Positions 22,882 through 30,766 of a stretch of DNA of 40,801 nucleotides are shown here, one piece after another. The stretch's first letter is position 1. Each line of letters opens with the position of its first letter. This stretch comes from an uncultured Prochlorococcus sp. (lineage in GTDB: Bacteria > Cyanobacteriota > Cyanobacteriia > PCC-6307 > Cyanobiaceae). The position numbers were made by a program, and so were the translations under genes. The stretch lies in NCBI GenBank assembly GCA_902525585.1, contig CABZHQ010000017.1, forward strand, positions 1 to 40,801, in the 5' to 3' direction. Below the pieces are notes generated by a model, which searched no databases, had not been told where the DNA came from, and saw only the letters and a list, made by a program, of their open reading frames with translations.

Positions 22882-23196
22882 ATGAATTCATCTCTCCCAG
22901 GTTTATCTGTAAATCTCCTCCCACCAGATAAGTTATATTGTAATTTTAGTTATTGGAGTTCTTTGTTCTCTCAGGATATGCAAATTTTATGGGATAGAGC
23001 GCATGGAGTACCTTTAGAAAAGCTCCCAAAAGGGGTTTCTGATATGATTTTTCCGTATTTATTGCTTGCACTCTCAGACTATAAGACTTCGCAAATAAAT
23101 AAAATGAATGGAATAGGATTAGACAATCTATTAAGCCTTTGGTTTGATAAGTACTTATTAAATAAAAATGGTTACTTCGAGCTAATTAAAAAATAA
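22882..23196 (+). CDS. Conserved hypothetical protein
   Basis: 104-residue soluble protein. It begins MNSSLPGLSVNLLPPDKLYC, continues through an aromatic-rich section (NFSYWSSLFSQDMQILWDRA) and GVPLEKLPKGVSDMIFPYLL, and ends in helices. No signal peptide or convincing membrane span. I do not recognise the family. Codon use and amino-acid composition look like those of real genes, and it is separated from its neighbours by over 120 bases on either side, suggesting its own promoter. Confidence 0.62.
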   Translation: MNSSLPGLSVNLLPPDKLYCNFSYWSSLFSQDMQILWDRAHGVPLEKLPKGVSDMIFPYLLLALSDYKTSQINKMNGIGLDNLLSLWFDKYLLNKNGYFELIKK

Positions 23197-23323
23197 TATT
23201 TTAAATTAGCTATTAATATCAAATTTGATTGCTATAAAAATTTATTAAGTTTAAAAAATTTTTTAGTGATTCTTTCCTAATTGGCACATCAATAGTCTTG
23301 CTATAAATATATTAAAAGGTTTG

Positions 23324-23419
23324 ATGACGCATTCTTTAAATTTCTTTTTAGCAAATATGTGTATTATCTTTTTGATAATGCAAATCAGTAGTGATATTAA
23401 ATTAAGAAAAGCGAAATAA
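23324..23419 (+). CDS. Candidate 31-residue membrane miniprotein
   Basis: ATG at 23324 follows AAAAGG by 6 bases, a plausible Shine-Dalgarno. The peptide (MTHSLNFFLANMCIIFLIMQ, then a basic tail LRKAK) has one membrane span with positive charges at its end. The TAA is directly followed by the ATG of another small membrane ORF. Confidence 0.4.
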   Translation: MTHSLNFFLANMCIIFLIMQISSDIKLRKAK

Positions 23420-23491
23420 ATGAAATTTAATTCAAAAACCTTAAGCTTGATATTAAACCTGTTATTTTGCTTATTTATATTTATTATTTAA
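23420..23491 (+). CDS. Candidate 23-residue membrane miniprotein
   Basis: Starts at the base after the stop of the preceding 31-residue ORF (TAAATG). It begins MKFNSKTLSLILNLLFCLFI and is hydrophobic to the end, with one Cys. Reinitiation from the ORF before it would be enough for translation. It is very short and may be chance. Confidence 0.28.
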   Translation: MKFNSKTLSLILNLLFCLFIFII

Positions 23492-23598
23492 TTTTTTAGT
23501 CTTTATTAATTAATTTACAAAAAGTTCAAAAATTAATATTCAAATTTGGTTGACTTTTATTGTTAATGCGATGATAATGGCAAAAATTAATCTTTATT

Positions 23599-23772
23599 GT
23601 GAATTTTCTTTCAGATACTTTTGATGATTTTGTTGATGATCTACTTTCATCCGATGTTAATTTGTTAAAAGGGGAACTTGATTTTCTTCTTATGCAACAT
23701 TTATTTAATTCTATAGATTTGAAGCTTATAAATAAAAATGAAACTATAGATGACGAATCATTAGCTGCTTAA
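23599..23772 (+). CDS. Candidate 57-residue acidic miniprotein
   Basis: Best start is the GTG at 23599; the frame is closed upstream by TAA at 23575. The product is acidic and probably helical (DTFDDFVDDLLSSDVNLLKG, then ELDFLLMQHLFNSIDLKLI, ending DDESLAA). No membrane span. Only 5 bases separate its stop from the next small ORF, so the two could form an operon. The low hydrophobicity in AT-rich DNA argues for selection. Confidence 0.45.
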   Translation: MNFLSDTFDDFVDDLLSSDVNLLKGELDFLLMQHLFNSIDLKLINKNETIDDESLAA

Positions 23773-23777
23773 TTTTT

Positions 23778-23882
23778 ATGAAATTTTTTTATGAAAAGTT
23801 TTGGGTTCCAGTTTTTGGTTATATTTTATCTAAATTTGTTTTTTTAATAGAAGGTAAGAAGCAGGACTCTAAAAAAAAGTAG
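23778..23882 (+). CDS. Candidate 34-residue miniprotein after acidic ORF
   Basis: ATG at 23778 to TAG at 23880-23882. The first 25 residues are aromatic and hydrophobic (MKFFYEKFWVPVFGYILSKF), followed by a basic tail (EGKKQDSKKK). Membrane-binding is likely. It directly follows the acidic ORF, whose opposite charge invites, but does not prove, a partnership. Confidence 0.45.
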   Translation: MKFFYEKFWVPVFGYILSKFVFLIEGKKQDSKKK

Positions 23883-24024
23883 ATTAATTACTTCTTTTCT
23901 TAATTAAGTATTTTTAAATACATAATCTATGTGAATATATTTTGATAACAACAAAAGTAGTGCTTTAATTTTAAGAACATATGCATGGTTGAGATATATC
24001 TTGATTGCTTTTTAGCAAATTAAA

Positions 24025-24204
24025 ATGAACAAAAATAATATGTTGAAGCCATATACAGTGCATTACCGTGATTTTCAAAATATAAGATTAGAAAATTGTT
24101 TTTATGCTTCTGACGCTTACGAGGCTAGAACACTAGCAATGGAATTTAATAAGTTTATAAATGAACATCCAAACAGTATTGACCTAATAAGATGCGAAAA
24201 ATGA
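24025..24204 (+). CDS. 59-residue conserved small protein
   Basis: ATG at 24025 to TGA at 24202-24204. The product contains MLKPYTVHYRDFQNIRLENC, then FYASDAYEARTLAMEFNKFI, then HPNSIDLIRCEK. This strand-helix-strand layout with an ARxLAxEFN helix recurs in small proteins of marine picocyanobacteria that I recall, but without a named function. No membrane span. It is convergent with urtE, 32 bases away. Confidence 0.65.
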   Translation: MNKNNMLKPYTVHYRDFQNIRLENCFYASDAYEARTLAMEFNKFINEHPNSIDLIRCEK

Positions 24205-24236
24205 ATAAAAGTTTTTAGAAATCTAGAAAAATTTAT

Positions 24237-24947
24237 TTAAACACTTAAGAACTTATCTATAACTGCTTGACTTAACTCACTAGTATTTCCGCTAGCAACA
24301 ATACCTCCTCGTTGCATCGCATAATATCTATTGGCTTGTCTTACAAAATGCAAGTGTTGTTCTACTAATAAAACACCAATTCCTGTATCTTTAATTATCT
24401 GATTGATTGCATTTTCTATGTCTAAAACTATATTTGGCTGAATACCTTCAGTTGGTTCGTCAAGTAATAGAAGTTGAGGTTTGCCTAGTAATGCTCTTGC
24501 AATAGCTAATTGCTGTTGTTGTCCTCCACTAAGATCTCCTCCTTTCCTTTGAAGAAAATCTTTTAGGATTGGGAAGAGATCGTAAATAAATGGATCTATT
24601 TTCTTGTTCTTAGATAATCCACCAGGTAGAGACTCCATTCCCAACATAAGATTCTCTTCAACTGATAAATATGGAATAATTTCTCTCCCCTGAGGGACGT
24701 AAGCCATTCCTTTCCTCGCCCTCTGATGAGGTGCTTTTCTATTGATATTTTCACCAACCAAATAAATATCGCCTTTTTTTTGTTTTAACAAACCAATAAG
24801 TGATTTCAATAAAGTTGTTTTGCCAACTCCATTTCTTCCAATCAAACAAACCATTTCTCCTGATTTAACGTTTAAATCTACATCTCTAAGAATATGACTT
24901 TCGCCATAATAAGTATTTAACGATTTTATTTCGAGTAAATTTTCCAT
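24237..24947 (-). CDS. urtE: Urea ABC transporter ATPase UrtE
   Basis: One of two ATPases of the high-affinity urea importer. The 236-residue protein is of the LivF type: Walker A GRNGVGKTTLL near 37-47, MAYVPQGREIIPYLSVEENL, signature LSGGQQQQLAIARAL, Walker B LLLLDEPTEGIQPN, and VEQHLHFVRQ. The LivF-like family also imports branched amino acids, but the order urtABCDE next to urease fixes the substrate as urea. It is the last gene of the operon, 2 bases after urtD. Confidence 0.95.
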   Translation of the reverse strand: MENLLEIKSLNTYYGESHILRDVDLNVKSGEMVCLIGRNGVGKTTLLKSLIGLLKQKKGDIYLVGENINRKAPHQRARKGMAYVPQGREIIPYLSVEENLMLGMESLPGGLSKNKKIDPFIYDLFPILKDFLQRKGGDLSGGQQQQLAIARALLGKPQLLLLDEPTEGIQPNIVLDIENAINQIIKDTGIGVLLVEQHLHFVRQANRYYAMQRGGIVASGNTSELSQAVIDKFLSV

Positions 24948-24949
24948 AA

Positions 24950-25699
24950 CTAGTCCTCAGGTCTTCCTAAATAAACATCAATAACTTTTTTGTCTTTTTG
25001 TATGGTCTCCATCGTTCCTTCACATAATACTGTGCCCTGATTTAATACTGAAACATTACTATCAAGTCTTCTTATAAATTCCATATCGTGATCTATTACC
25101 ACTACTGTATTTTCGCCTGATAATGATTTTAATAAATCAGCTGTAAGGTCAGTTTCTTCATCAGTTAAACCTGCAACGGGTTCATCTACTAACATTAAAT
25201 CTGGCTTCTGTCCTACTAACATGGCTATCTCTAGCCATTGTTTTTGGCCATGTGATAAAGATCCAGCTTTAGAATCAACTTTTTGAGCTAAATTAACAAT
25301 CTTCATAAGACGATCAATCTCATTAAGCTGTTCATCCTTAATACTTTTGTTTATAAGGTTTAAGGGACTTTTAGGAGTTGTCACCGATATTTCAAGATTT
25401 TCTTTAACTGTTAGATTTTCAAAGATTCTTGGACTTTGGAACTTTCTTCCAACTCCAAGTCTGGCTATTTTATGCTCCTTTCTACCTACTAAAGATTTTC
25501 CTTTAAAAATTACTTCCCCTTTTGTTGGCTTAACCTTTCCAGTTATTACATCGAGAAATGTTGTTTTACCTGCGCCGTTGGGTCCTATTACAGCTCTTAA
25601 TTCTCCTTTCTTTAAATTTAAATTAAGTTTGTTGAGAGCCAAAAAACCCTCGAAACTAACAGTAATATCAATTAAATTTAGAAGATCTTTATTATTCAT
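24950..25699 (-). CDS. urtD: Urea ABC transporter ATPase UrtD
   Basis: The LivG-type ATPase of the urea importer, 249 residues. Walker A GPNGAGKTTFLDVITG near 38-53, VGRKFQSPRIFENLTVKENL, signature LSHGQKQWLEIAMLV, Walker B LMLVDEPVAGLTDEE, and VVIDHDMEFIRRL. The LSHGQ signature is characteristic of UrtD. It overlaps the end of urtC by 8 bases and precedes urtE by 2, so all are translated from one message. Confidence 0.95.
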   Translation of the reverse strand: MNNKDLLNLIDITVSFEGFLALNKLNLNLKKGELRAVIGPNGAGKTTFLDVITGKVKPTKGEVIFKGKSLVGRKEHKIARLGVGRKFQSPRIFENLTVKENLEISVTTPKSPLNLINKSIKDEQLNEIDRLMKIVNLAQKVDSKAGSLSHGQKQWLEIAMLVGQKPDLMLVDEPVAGLTDEETDLTADLLKSLSGENTVVVIDHDMEFIRRLDSNVSVLNQGTVLCEGTMETIQKDKKVIDVYLGRPED

Positions 25700-26822
25700 T
25701 ATTCCCCTCCTTATTGTTAACTTCTAAGCTTGGATAGGTTTCAATCTTCCTTTTCAAACCAAATCTTTGAAGAAGATTTCTAGGACCATCTCCTTGAAGC
25801 CATCCTAAAACTCCTTCTGGTAGAGCTGTTACAACTAAGATAAATAACCCTCCTTGAATAAACATCCAGCTAGCAGGTAGAGCTTCACTTACTAGACTTT
25901 TTGCATAGTTGATGAAAACTGCTCCTAGTATCGCTCCCAATAAAGTTCCTCTTCCTCCAACCGCAACCCATATAACCATTTCTATAGAAAAGGGAACCGT
26001 CATAAATTGAGGTGATACAATTCCAGACTGAACGGTATATAAAGCTCCAGAAATTCCTGCGAGACCACCAGCAATAGAAAATATTATCGTCTTGAATATA
26101 ACCGGGTTGTATCCTGTAAATCTAACTCTTGGTTCATCATCTCGTATTCCTATAAGGATATTTCCAAATCTTCCTTTAACGACCCACTTTGCAAAAAACC
26201 ATGAGGCTATTACTAATGCTGCTGTTATCCAAAAGAATAATCTTTGCATGGGCTCAGAACCTACCATCTGACCAAATAGTTGTGTTACATCTGTTTTTAA
26301 TCCGTTTGTTCCATTTATAAGTTTTTGTTGTCCATTAAAGAAATTAAAGAATACAAGAAGAGAAGCTTGAGTAAGTATAGAAAAATAAACCCCTTTGATT
26401 CTATTCCTGAAAACAAGAAAACCAATTAAACCAGCAATCAATGCTGGAATTATCCAGATAGCGAAGAAGGTAAAAACAGGCGATCTAAACGGTTCCCAGA
26501 AAAAAGGCAATTTTTCAACACCATATAAAGCAAAAAATTCAGGAATATTATTTGGAAATTCAGAGGAGCTGGTTATTTGCAAATACATTGCTGCACAATA
26601 CCCTCCTAGTGCAAAAAATATACCTTGTCCAAGACTTAGTAAACCTGTAAATCCCCAGATAAGATCAACACCAAGTGCAACTATGGATAAGGATAAGTAT
26701 CTACCTAGAAGGTTTAACCTAAATACAGGGAGTAAAGTTGGTGCTGCAATAATTAAGGCTATTAATATTATCCAAAATGATAATACTATTTTTTTATCAA
26801 ATTTAATTTTACTAAAGGACAT
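25692..26822 (-). CDS. urtC: Urea ABC transporter permease UrtC
   Basis: LivM-type inner-membrane permease, 376 residues with about ten hydrophobic spans. Family features are visible: IVALGVDLIWGFTGLLSLGQ near 43-62, GVYFSILTQASLLVFF, and the ATPase-contacting loop LIGIRDDEPRVRFTGYNP with AGGLAGISGALYT following. The C-terminus is a soluble tail (KRKIETYPSLEVNNK). It pairs with UrtB to form the channel. The start shares a base with the stop of urtB; the end overlaps urtD by 8 bases. Confidence 0.95.
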   Translation of the reverse strand: MSFSKIKFDKKIVLSFWIILIALIIAAPTLLPVFRLNLLGRYLSLSIVALGVDLIWGFTGLLSLGQGIFFALGGYCAAMYLQITSSSEFPNNIPEFFALYGVEKLPFFWEPFRSPVFTFFAIWIIPALIAGLIGFLVFRNRIKGVYFSILTQASLLVFFNFFNGQQKLINGTNGLKTDVTQLFGQMVGSEPMQRLFFWITAALVIASWFFAKWVVKGRFGNILIGIRDDEPRVRFTGYNPVIFKTIIFSIAGGLAGISGALYTVQSGIVSPQFMTVPFSIEMVIWVAVGGRGTLLGAILGAVFINYAKSLVSEALPASWMFIQGGLFILVVTALPEGVLGWLQGDGPRNLLQRFGLKRKIETYPSLEVNNKEGNNE

Positions 26823-27976
26823 TAGTTTTCAACCATCCTTCCTTTTTGAGGAAATAAACCTGTAGGTTTAAATTGTAAGAATATAACAATTAGTGCAAAT
26901 ATCATTACTCTTGCCATACTTGTGGTCGCAAAAAAGTTAATTGTGTTTGATAAAGGTAAAGGCATATCTGGCCATATTGATAAAAGCCTTCCAGCTCCAA
27001 TTAAATCAGTCATTATTCCTATTCCAAATGAAGCAAGTACTGTTCCTAATAAATTGCCTACTCCTCCCAGTACTACAACCATAAAACAACCAACTATATA
27101 GTTTCCGCCTACATTTGGTCCTACAGAACCTAAAAGAGATACTGCTACCCCTGCAACTCCTGCTAACCCAGATCCAATTCCGAAAGTAATTATATCCACT
27201 TTTTCAGTAGATATACCAAGGCAATCACTCATTTGTCGGTTCTGAGTAACTGCTCTTATACGCATCCCCCAAGCACTTTGATTAAGAAATAAAGTTATTG
27301 CTATTACAGAGATTAGAGTAATGACAATTATCATTAATCTTGTTTTAGGAAATGCAGTGCCAATAATCTCTACTTGACCTCTCATCCATGAGGGTGCTGT
27401 TACATCAACATTTCGAGCGCTTGCTCTACTAAGTTTGCTGACAGAGGATGAGATTACACTACCTGTCAGAACCCCAGTTAAAACAGCAAATATCCAAGAA
27501 CTAAATTTAAAATATTTAAAATTTATTGATTCTTTTATTTTTGAAGGGAATGTTGTTGGTAAGAATAAACCAATTAACAGACTTATAACCAGACCGGTAC
27601 CATAAGCTAAAGGTACACTTCTGACAAATTGTTGAAGAATTAAGCTTACGCCCCAAGTTGCGAGAAGTGTTTCTAGTGGACTTCCATAAAGTTTTCTTAT
27701 TATAGTTTTTTCCAACAGAATGCCTACTACTCCACTAACAATAAAAGCAAGGAAGATAGAGACTATTATGTACGAATTGTAGAAAGGTTTTAATATAGGT
27801 AATTTGAAAATTAGTTGTGTTACATATGTTGTGTAAGCCCCAAGCATCATGAGTTCTCCATGGGCAAGATTTATTACACCCATAAGACCAAAAACAATTG
27901 CTAGTCCTAATGCAGCAACAAGTAGTACAGATCCGATTGCAACACCATTAAAAAGACTATCTAGAAGTAACTCCAA
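26822..27976 (-). CDS. urtB: Urea ABC transporter permease UrtB
   Basis: LivH-type permease, 384 residues, with many membrane spans. The N-terminal region LAIVFGLMGVINLAHGELMM is diagnostic. RAVTQNRQMSDCLGISTEKV forms the cytosolic EAA-like loop, and GLAGVAGVAVSLLGSVGPNVG follows. UrtB permeases carry an insertion between early spans compared with LivH, seen here around residues 140-215. It lies downstream of a strong hairpin that separates it from urtA, so its level is probably lower than that of the binding protein. Confidence 0.95.
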   Translation of the reverse strand: MELLLDSLFNGVAIGSVLLVAALGLAIVFGLMGVINLAHGELMMLGAYTTYVTQLIFKLPILKPFYNSYIIVSIFLAFIVSGVVGILLEKTIIRKLYGSPLETLLATWGVSLILQQFVRSVPLAYGTGLVISLLIGLFLPTTFPSKIKESINFKYFKFSSWIFAVLTGVLTGSVISSSVSKLSRASARNVDVTAPSWMRGQVEIIGTAFPKTRLMIIVITLISVIAITLFLNQSAWGMRIRAVTQNRQMSDCLGISTEKVDIITFGIGSGLAGVAGVAVSLLGSVGPNVGGNYIVGCFMVVVLGGVGNLLGTVLASFGIGIMTDLIGAGRLLSIWPDMPLPLSNTINFFATTSMARVMIFALIVIFLQFKPTGLFPQKGRMVEN

Positions 27977-28004
27977 TTTAGAAAAAGAAAATATTTGATT
28001 ATAT

Positions 28005-28038
28005 AAAATAAAAGGAGGTGTTAACCTCCTTTTATTTT
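28005..28038 (-). terminator. Strong hairpin between urtA and urtB
   Basis: AAAATAAAAGGAGG and CCTCCTTTTATTTT are perfect 14-base arms around TGTTAA. Read from the minus strand it has a GC core followed by a T-rich tail, so it can act as a partial terminator or an mRNA 3'-end stabiliser. It lies between the end of urtA (22 bases before) and the start of urtB, the usual place for adjusting the excess of a binding protein over its transporter. Confidence 0.8.
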
Positions 28039-28059
28039 GAAGTATAGGTTTTAATAAGA

Positions 28060-29337
28060 TTAAAGCTTATACTTTTCTCCTTTTGAAGGATCTGTCCAGT
28101 CGCATGCAAATCCTTTCGAACTTGGATGCTTTTGGTTCCATGCTTGAGGAAGAACAACTCCTGTTTCTTCAAGGATTGTAAATCCACCCTCTGCATTAAT
28201 CTCTCCAATTCTTACTGTTTGAGATAAGTGGTGATTAGGCATAACTTCAACAGGACCTTGTGGGGCATCAAACTTTTGTCCAACAAGAGCTTCCCTTACT
28301 GCGTTGTCGTCGAATGTTCCAGCATCTTCCACTGCCTGTTTCCATAAATAAACCATGTTATAGGCAGATTCTTGAGGATCAGCTACAACACGATCTGCTC
28401 CCCATCTTTTCTTGAAACTTGCAGCAAATTTCTTAGATGCAGGAGTGTCAATTGACATCATGTAGTTCCAGGCACCATAGTGACCTTCAAGGAACTCTGG
28501 ACCAATTGTACTAATCTCTTCTTCAGCAATTGAGTAGTTCATTACGTAATAGCCACTTGAAGGCGTGATACCAGCGTCTTGAATCTGTTTGAAGAATGCA
28601 ACGTTTTGGTCACCATTAAGTGTATTAATGATTATTCCACCTTCAGGAAGCGCCTTTTTGATTTTTGAGATAATAGGTGCAACTTCAGTATTTCCTAATG
28701 GAAGGTAATCTTCTCCAACAACTTTACCTCCTAACTGTTTTACCTGAGCTTTTGTGATTGTATTGGAAGTTCTTGGGAAAACATAATCAGAACCTACAAG
28801 GAAGAAATCGCCACCAGCTGCGGGAGAACGCTTATACATGAAATCTGTAGCGGGTTCTGACTGTTGGTTTGGTGTAGCTCCTGTATAGAAAATGTTGTTT
28901 GAACATTCTTGGGCTTCATATTGAATTGGGTAGTAAAGGAAAGCATCCTTTGATTCGTAGACTGGTAACATTGCCTTTCTACTAGCGGACGTCCAACCAC
29001 CAAATACGACAGGAACTCCGTCTTGATCTATAAGCTTCTTAGATTTTTCAGCAAAAGTAGGCCAGTCAGATGCACCATCTTCTACTATGTATTCTATTTT
29101 GTAGCTTTTACCGCCAACTTTTACACCACCAGCAGCATTTATCTCTTCAATAGCCATTTTTTCAGTATCAACAAGGGTTGATTCAGAAATTGCCATTGTT
29201 CCAGATAACGAATGCAAAATACCGACTGTTACTGTGTCGTCGAAACTTCCGGAGGTTCCACCTCCACCGCATGAAGTCGCTGTGACAGCTAGTGAGGCAG
29301 TAGCTAATCCTGCCAAAATACGCCTTGAAATTCTCAT
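28060..29337 (-). CDS. urtA: Urea ABC transporter substrate-binding lipoprotein UrtA
   Basis: Periplasmic urea receptor, 425 residues. The N-terminus MRISRRILAGLATASLAVTA runs into a lipobox with Cys23, so it is lipid-anchored. The mature part shows VGILHSLSGTMAISESTLVD, EINAAGGVKVGGKSYKIEYI, and VPVVFGGWTSASRKAMLPVY near residues 112-131, typical of the UrtA/AmiC family. A GGIIINTLNGDQNVAFFKQI segment belongs to the second lobe. It is the first gene of the urt unit, with an NtcA-type promoter upstream and a hairpin downstream. Confidence 0.96.
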   Translation of the reverse strand: MRISRRILAGLATASLAVTATSCGGGGTSGSFDDTVTVGILHSLSGTMAISESTLVDTEKMAIEEINAAGGVKVGGKSYKIEYIVEDGASDWPTFAEKSKKLIDQDGVPVVFGGWTSASRKAMLPVYESKDAFLYYPIQYEAQECSNNIFYTGATPNQQSEPATDFMYKRSPAAGGDFFLVGSDYVFPRTSNTITKAQVKQLGGKVVGEDYLPLGNTEVAPIISKIKKALPEGGIIINTLNGDQNVAFFKQIQDAGITPSSGYYVMNYSIAEEEISTIGPEFLEGHYGAWNYMMSIDTPASKKFAASFKKRWGADRVVADPQESAYNMVYLWKQAVEDAGTFDDNAVREALVGQKFDAPQGPVEVMPNHHLSQTVRIGEINAEGGFTILEETGVVLPQAWNQKHPSSKGFACDWTDPSKGEKYKL

Positions 29338-29385
29338 GAATTAGGATAAATTAAGTAATTGACCCTCATTAAGGGGATAATGTAA

Positions 29386-29391
29386 AAGTTA
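29386..29391 (-). promoter_or_regulatory. Probable -10 element of urtA
   Basis: On the minus strand TAACTT (TAN3T) follows the NtcA-like site after 22 bases, the standard distance in NtcA-activated cyanobacterial promoters. It would start transcription about 40 bases before the urtA ATG. Confidence 0.5.
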
Positions 29392-29413
29392 TTAACGAGT
29401 GAGGATTCGTTTT

Positions 29414-29427
29414 GTATCAGTCGTAAC
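29414..29427 (-). promoter_or_regulatory. NtcA-like site upstream of urtA
   Basis: Minus strand GTTACGACTGATAC fits GTAN8TAC with one mismatch and satisfies the relaxed GTN10AC form. It is centred about 84 bases upstream of the urtA ATG, with a correctly spaced -10. NtcA is the global nitrogen activator in cyanobacteria and urt genes are known targets. Confidence 0.6.
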
Positions 29428-29464
29428 TTTTTGTTGAATCCAATATATTATTAATGAACATTTT

Positions 29465-30076
29465 CTAGTTTCGATTGTTGGGTATATGTGATTCTAAAAA
29501 TTGAGTTATTTCTTCAACTCCTCTGCCGCTACTTAGGTTGGTAAAAAACCAAGGTTTCCCTTTTCTCATGAATTCAGTATCACTTTTCATAATATTTAAA
29601 TCCGCACCAACTTTATCTGCTAAGTCAATTTTGTTTATTAATAATAAATCCGACCTTGTTATGCCTGGCCCCCCTTTTCTAGGGATTTTGTCTCCGGCAG
29701 ATACATCAATTACATATATTGATAAATCTACGAGTTCTGGACTAAAACTAGATGCTAAATTATCACCTCCACTTTCTACAAAAACAAAATCTAAAGGATT
29801 ATATTTATTTTCTAAATCTAGTACAGCATTTTTATTTAATGAACAATCCTCTCTTATCGCGGTATGAGGACAACCTCCTGTTTCTACACCAATAATCCTT
29901 CCTTCCTCTAAAACCTTCTTATTTATTAGAAAGTTAGCATCTTCTTTGGTGTAAATATCATTGGTGACAACTGCTATCTCATAATTTTTTTTCATGCTTA
30001 AGCATAGAGTCTCTACTAATGCAGTTTTCCCTGATCCTACAGGCCCAGCAACCCCTACTCTCAATTTGCTGCTCAT
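29465..30076 (-). CDS. ureG: Urease accessory GTPase UreG
   Basis: GTPase that drives nickel insertion into urease. The 203-residue length is standard. The P-loop is [12 protein letters not shown] near 11-22; [15 protein letters not shown] follows, then [19 protein letters not shown] with the CPH metal-binding motif, [17 protein letters not shown] as Walker B, and [15 protein letters not shown] as the guanine-specificity motif. It is the last gene of the ureEFG group, 3 bases after ureF. Confidence 0.96.
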   Translation of the reverse strand: MSSKLRVGVAGPVGSGKTALVETLCLSMKKNYEIAVVTNDIYTKEDANFLINKKVLEEGRIIGVETGGCPHTAIREDCSLNKNAVLDLENKYNPLDFVFVESGGDNLASSFSPELVDLSIYVIDVSAGDKIPRKGGPGITRSDLLLINKIDLADKVGADLNIMKSDTEFMRKGKPWFFTNLSSGRGVEEITQFLESHIPNNRN

Positions 30077-30079
30077 AAA

Positions 30080-30766
30080 TTAATTTCTAAAAAGTTTTGT
30101 ATAAAGGTCATTATGATTTTGTTGTGCCATAGCTAAACCTACATTGCCAAAATAGATGTCATCAATTTCTTTGTCCATAATTTCTTTAGAAACTTTTGAA
30201 ATTATTGCTAATAAGTCTCTCTGAATTAGTTGGGCTTTTGTTGACCCAATAGGAATAATTCTTAATGCAGCACTAAGTTGGTTTGCACTCCAAGCATAGA
30301 AAAAATTCTCAACCATTTCTAACTTGTTAATTTCAAAACAATAACAAGCCCAACTCCACGCTAATGACCAGGAGCTTTTTTTATTATTTTCATATAGAAA
30401 TTCAAATCCAAATTCTTTGGTTAAATCAAAGAGAGATTTAGCCATTTGAATTTGTTGTTCTCTAATTTCGAGAGAGTCCTTTGATGAGAGAATCCATTTA
30501 TCCAAACTCATTAGCTTTTGCAAATTAACTTTTAAATTCTTGCGGTCGTTTATCTCATTGAAAATATCAAAAAAATCTAGTAAAAGTTTTGCATCTAGCC
30601 TTATCTGACCAATTTTTAGTTCACTTATTATTAAGTCTTTTACCGAATTTGAATCTGTTAAATTTTTATTATGAAGATAACTCTCCATTCCCTCCGAATA
30701 ACAAAATCCTCCAACTGGTAAGTTAGGACTTATTAATAAATATTTTAATAAGTGACTTTTAATCAT
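30080..30766 (-). CDS. ureF: Urease accessory protein UreF
   Basis: Part of the UreDFG complex, acting as a gate for UreG during nickel loading. I chose the ATG at 30764-30766 because it overlaps the end of ureE in a tight ATGATTAA junction; an in-frame ATG 4 codons upstream gives 232 residues. Family features: LLISPNLPVGGFCYSEGMES at the N-terminus, WSLAWSWACYCFEI in the middle, and LRIIPIGSTKAQLIQRDLL near 155-175. The length of about 228 residues is normal. It is co-transcribed between ureE and ureG. Confidence 0.93.
   Translation of the reverse strand: MIKSHLLKYLLISPNLPVGGFCYSEGMESYLHNKNLTDSNSVKDLIISELKIGQIRLDAKLLLDFFDIFNEINDRKNLKVNLQKLMSLDKWILSSKDSLEIREQQIQMAKSLFDLTKEFGFEFLYENNKKSSWSLAWSWACYCFEINKLEMVENFFYAWSANQLSAALRIIPIGSTKAQLIQRDLLAIISKVSKEIMDKEIDDIYFGNVGLAMAQQNHNDLYTKLFRN

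Larger units (their letters stand above)
23197..23598. other. Stretch holding only very short ORFs
   Basis: 402 AT-rich bases between the 104-residue gene and the GTG-started ORF at 23599. The only candidates are two back-to-back membrane-type ORFs at 23324-23491, listed separately. I see no tRNA, terminator-grade hairpin or repeat in the rest. Confidence 0.6.

Noticed and set aside
25347..25727. 126-codon plus-strand ORF over urtD
   Set aside because: Shadow of the Walker A half of UrtD; no independent start signal.
26395..26865. 156-codon plus-strand ORF across urtC
   Set aside because: Antisense to conserved membrane permease codons; hydrophobic codons read backward produce the long frame.
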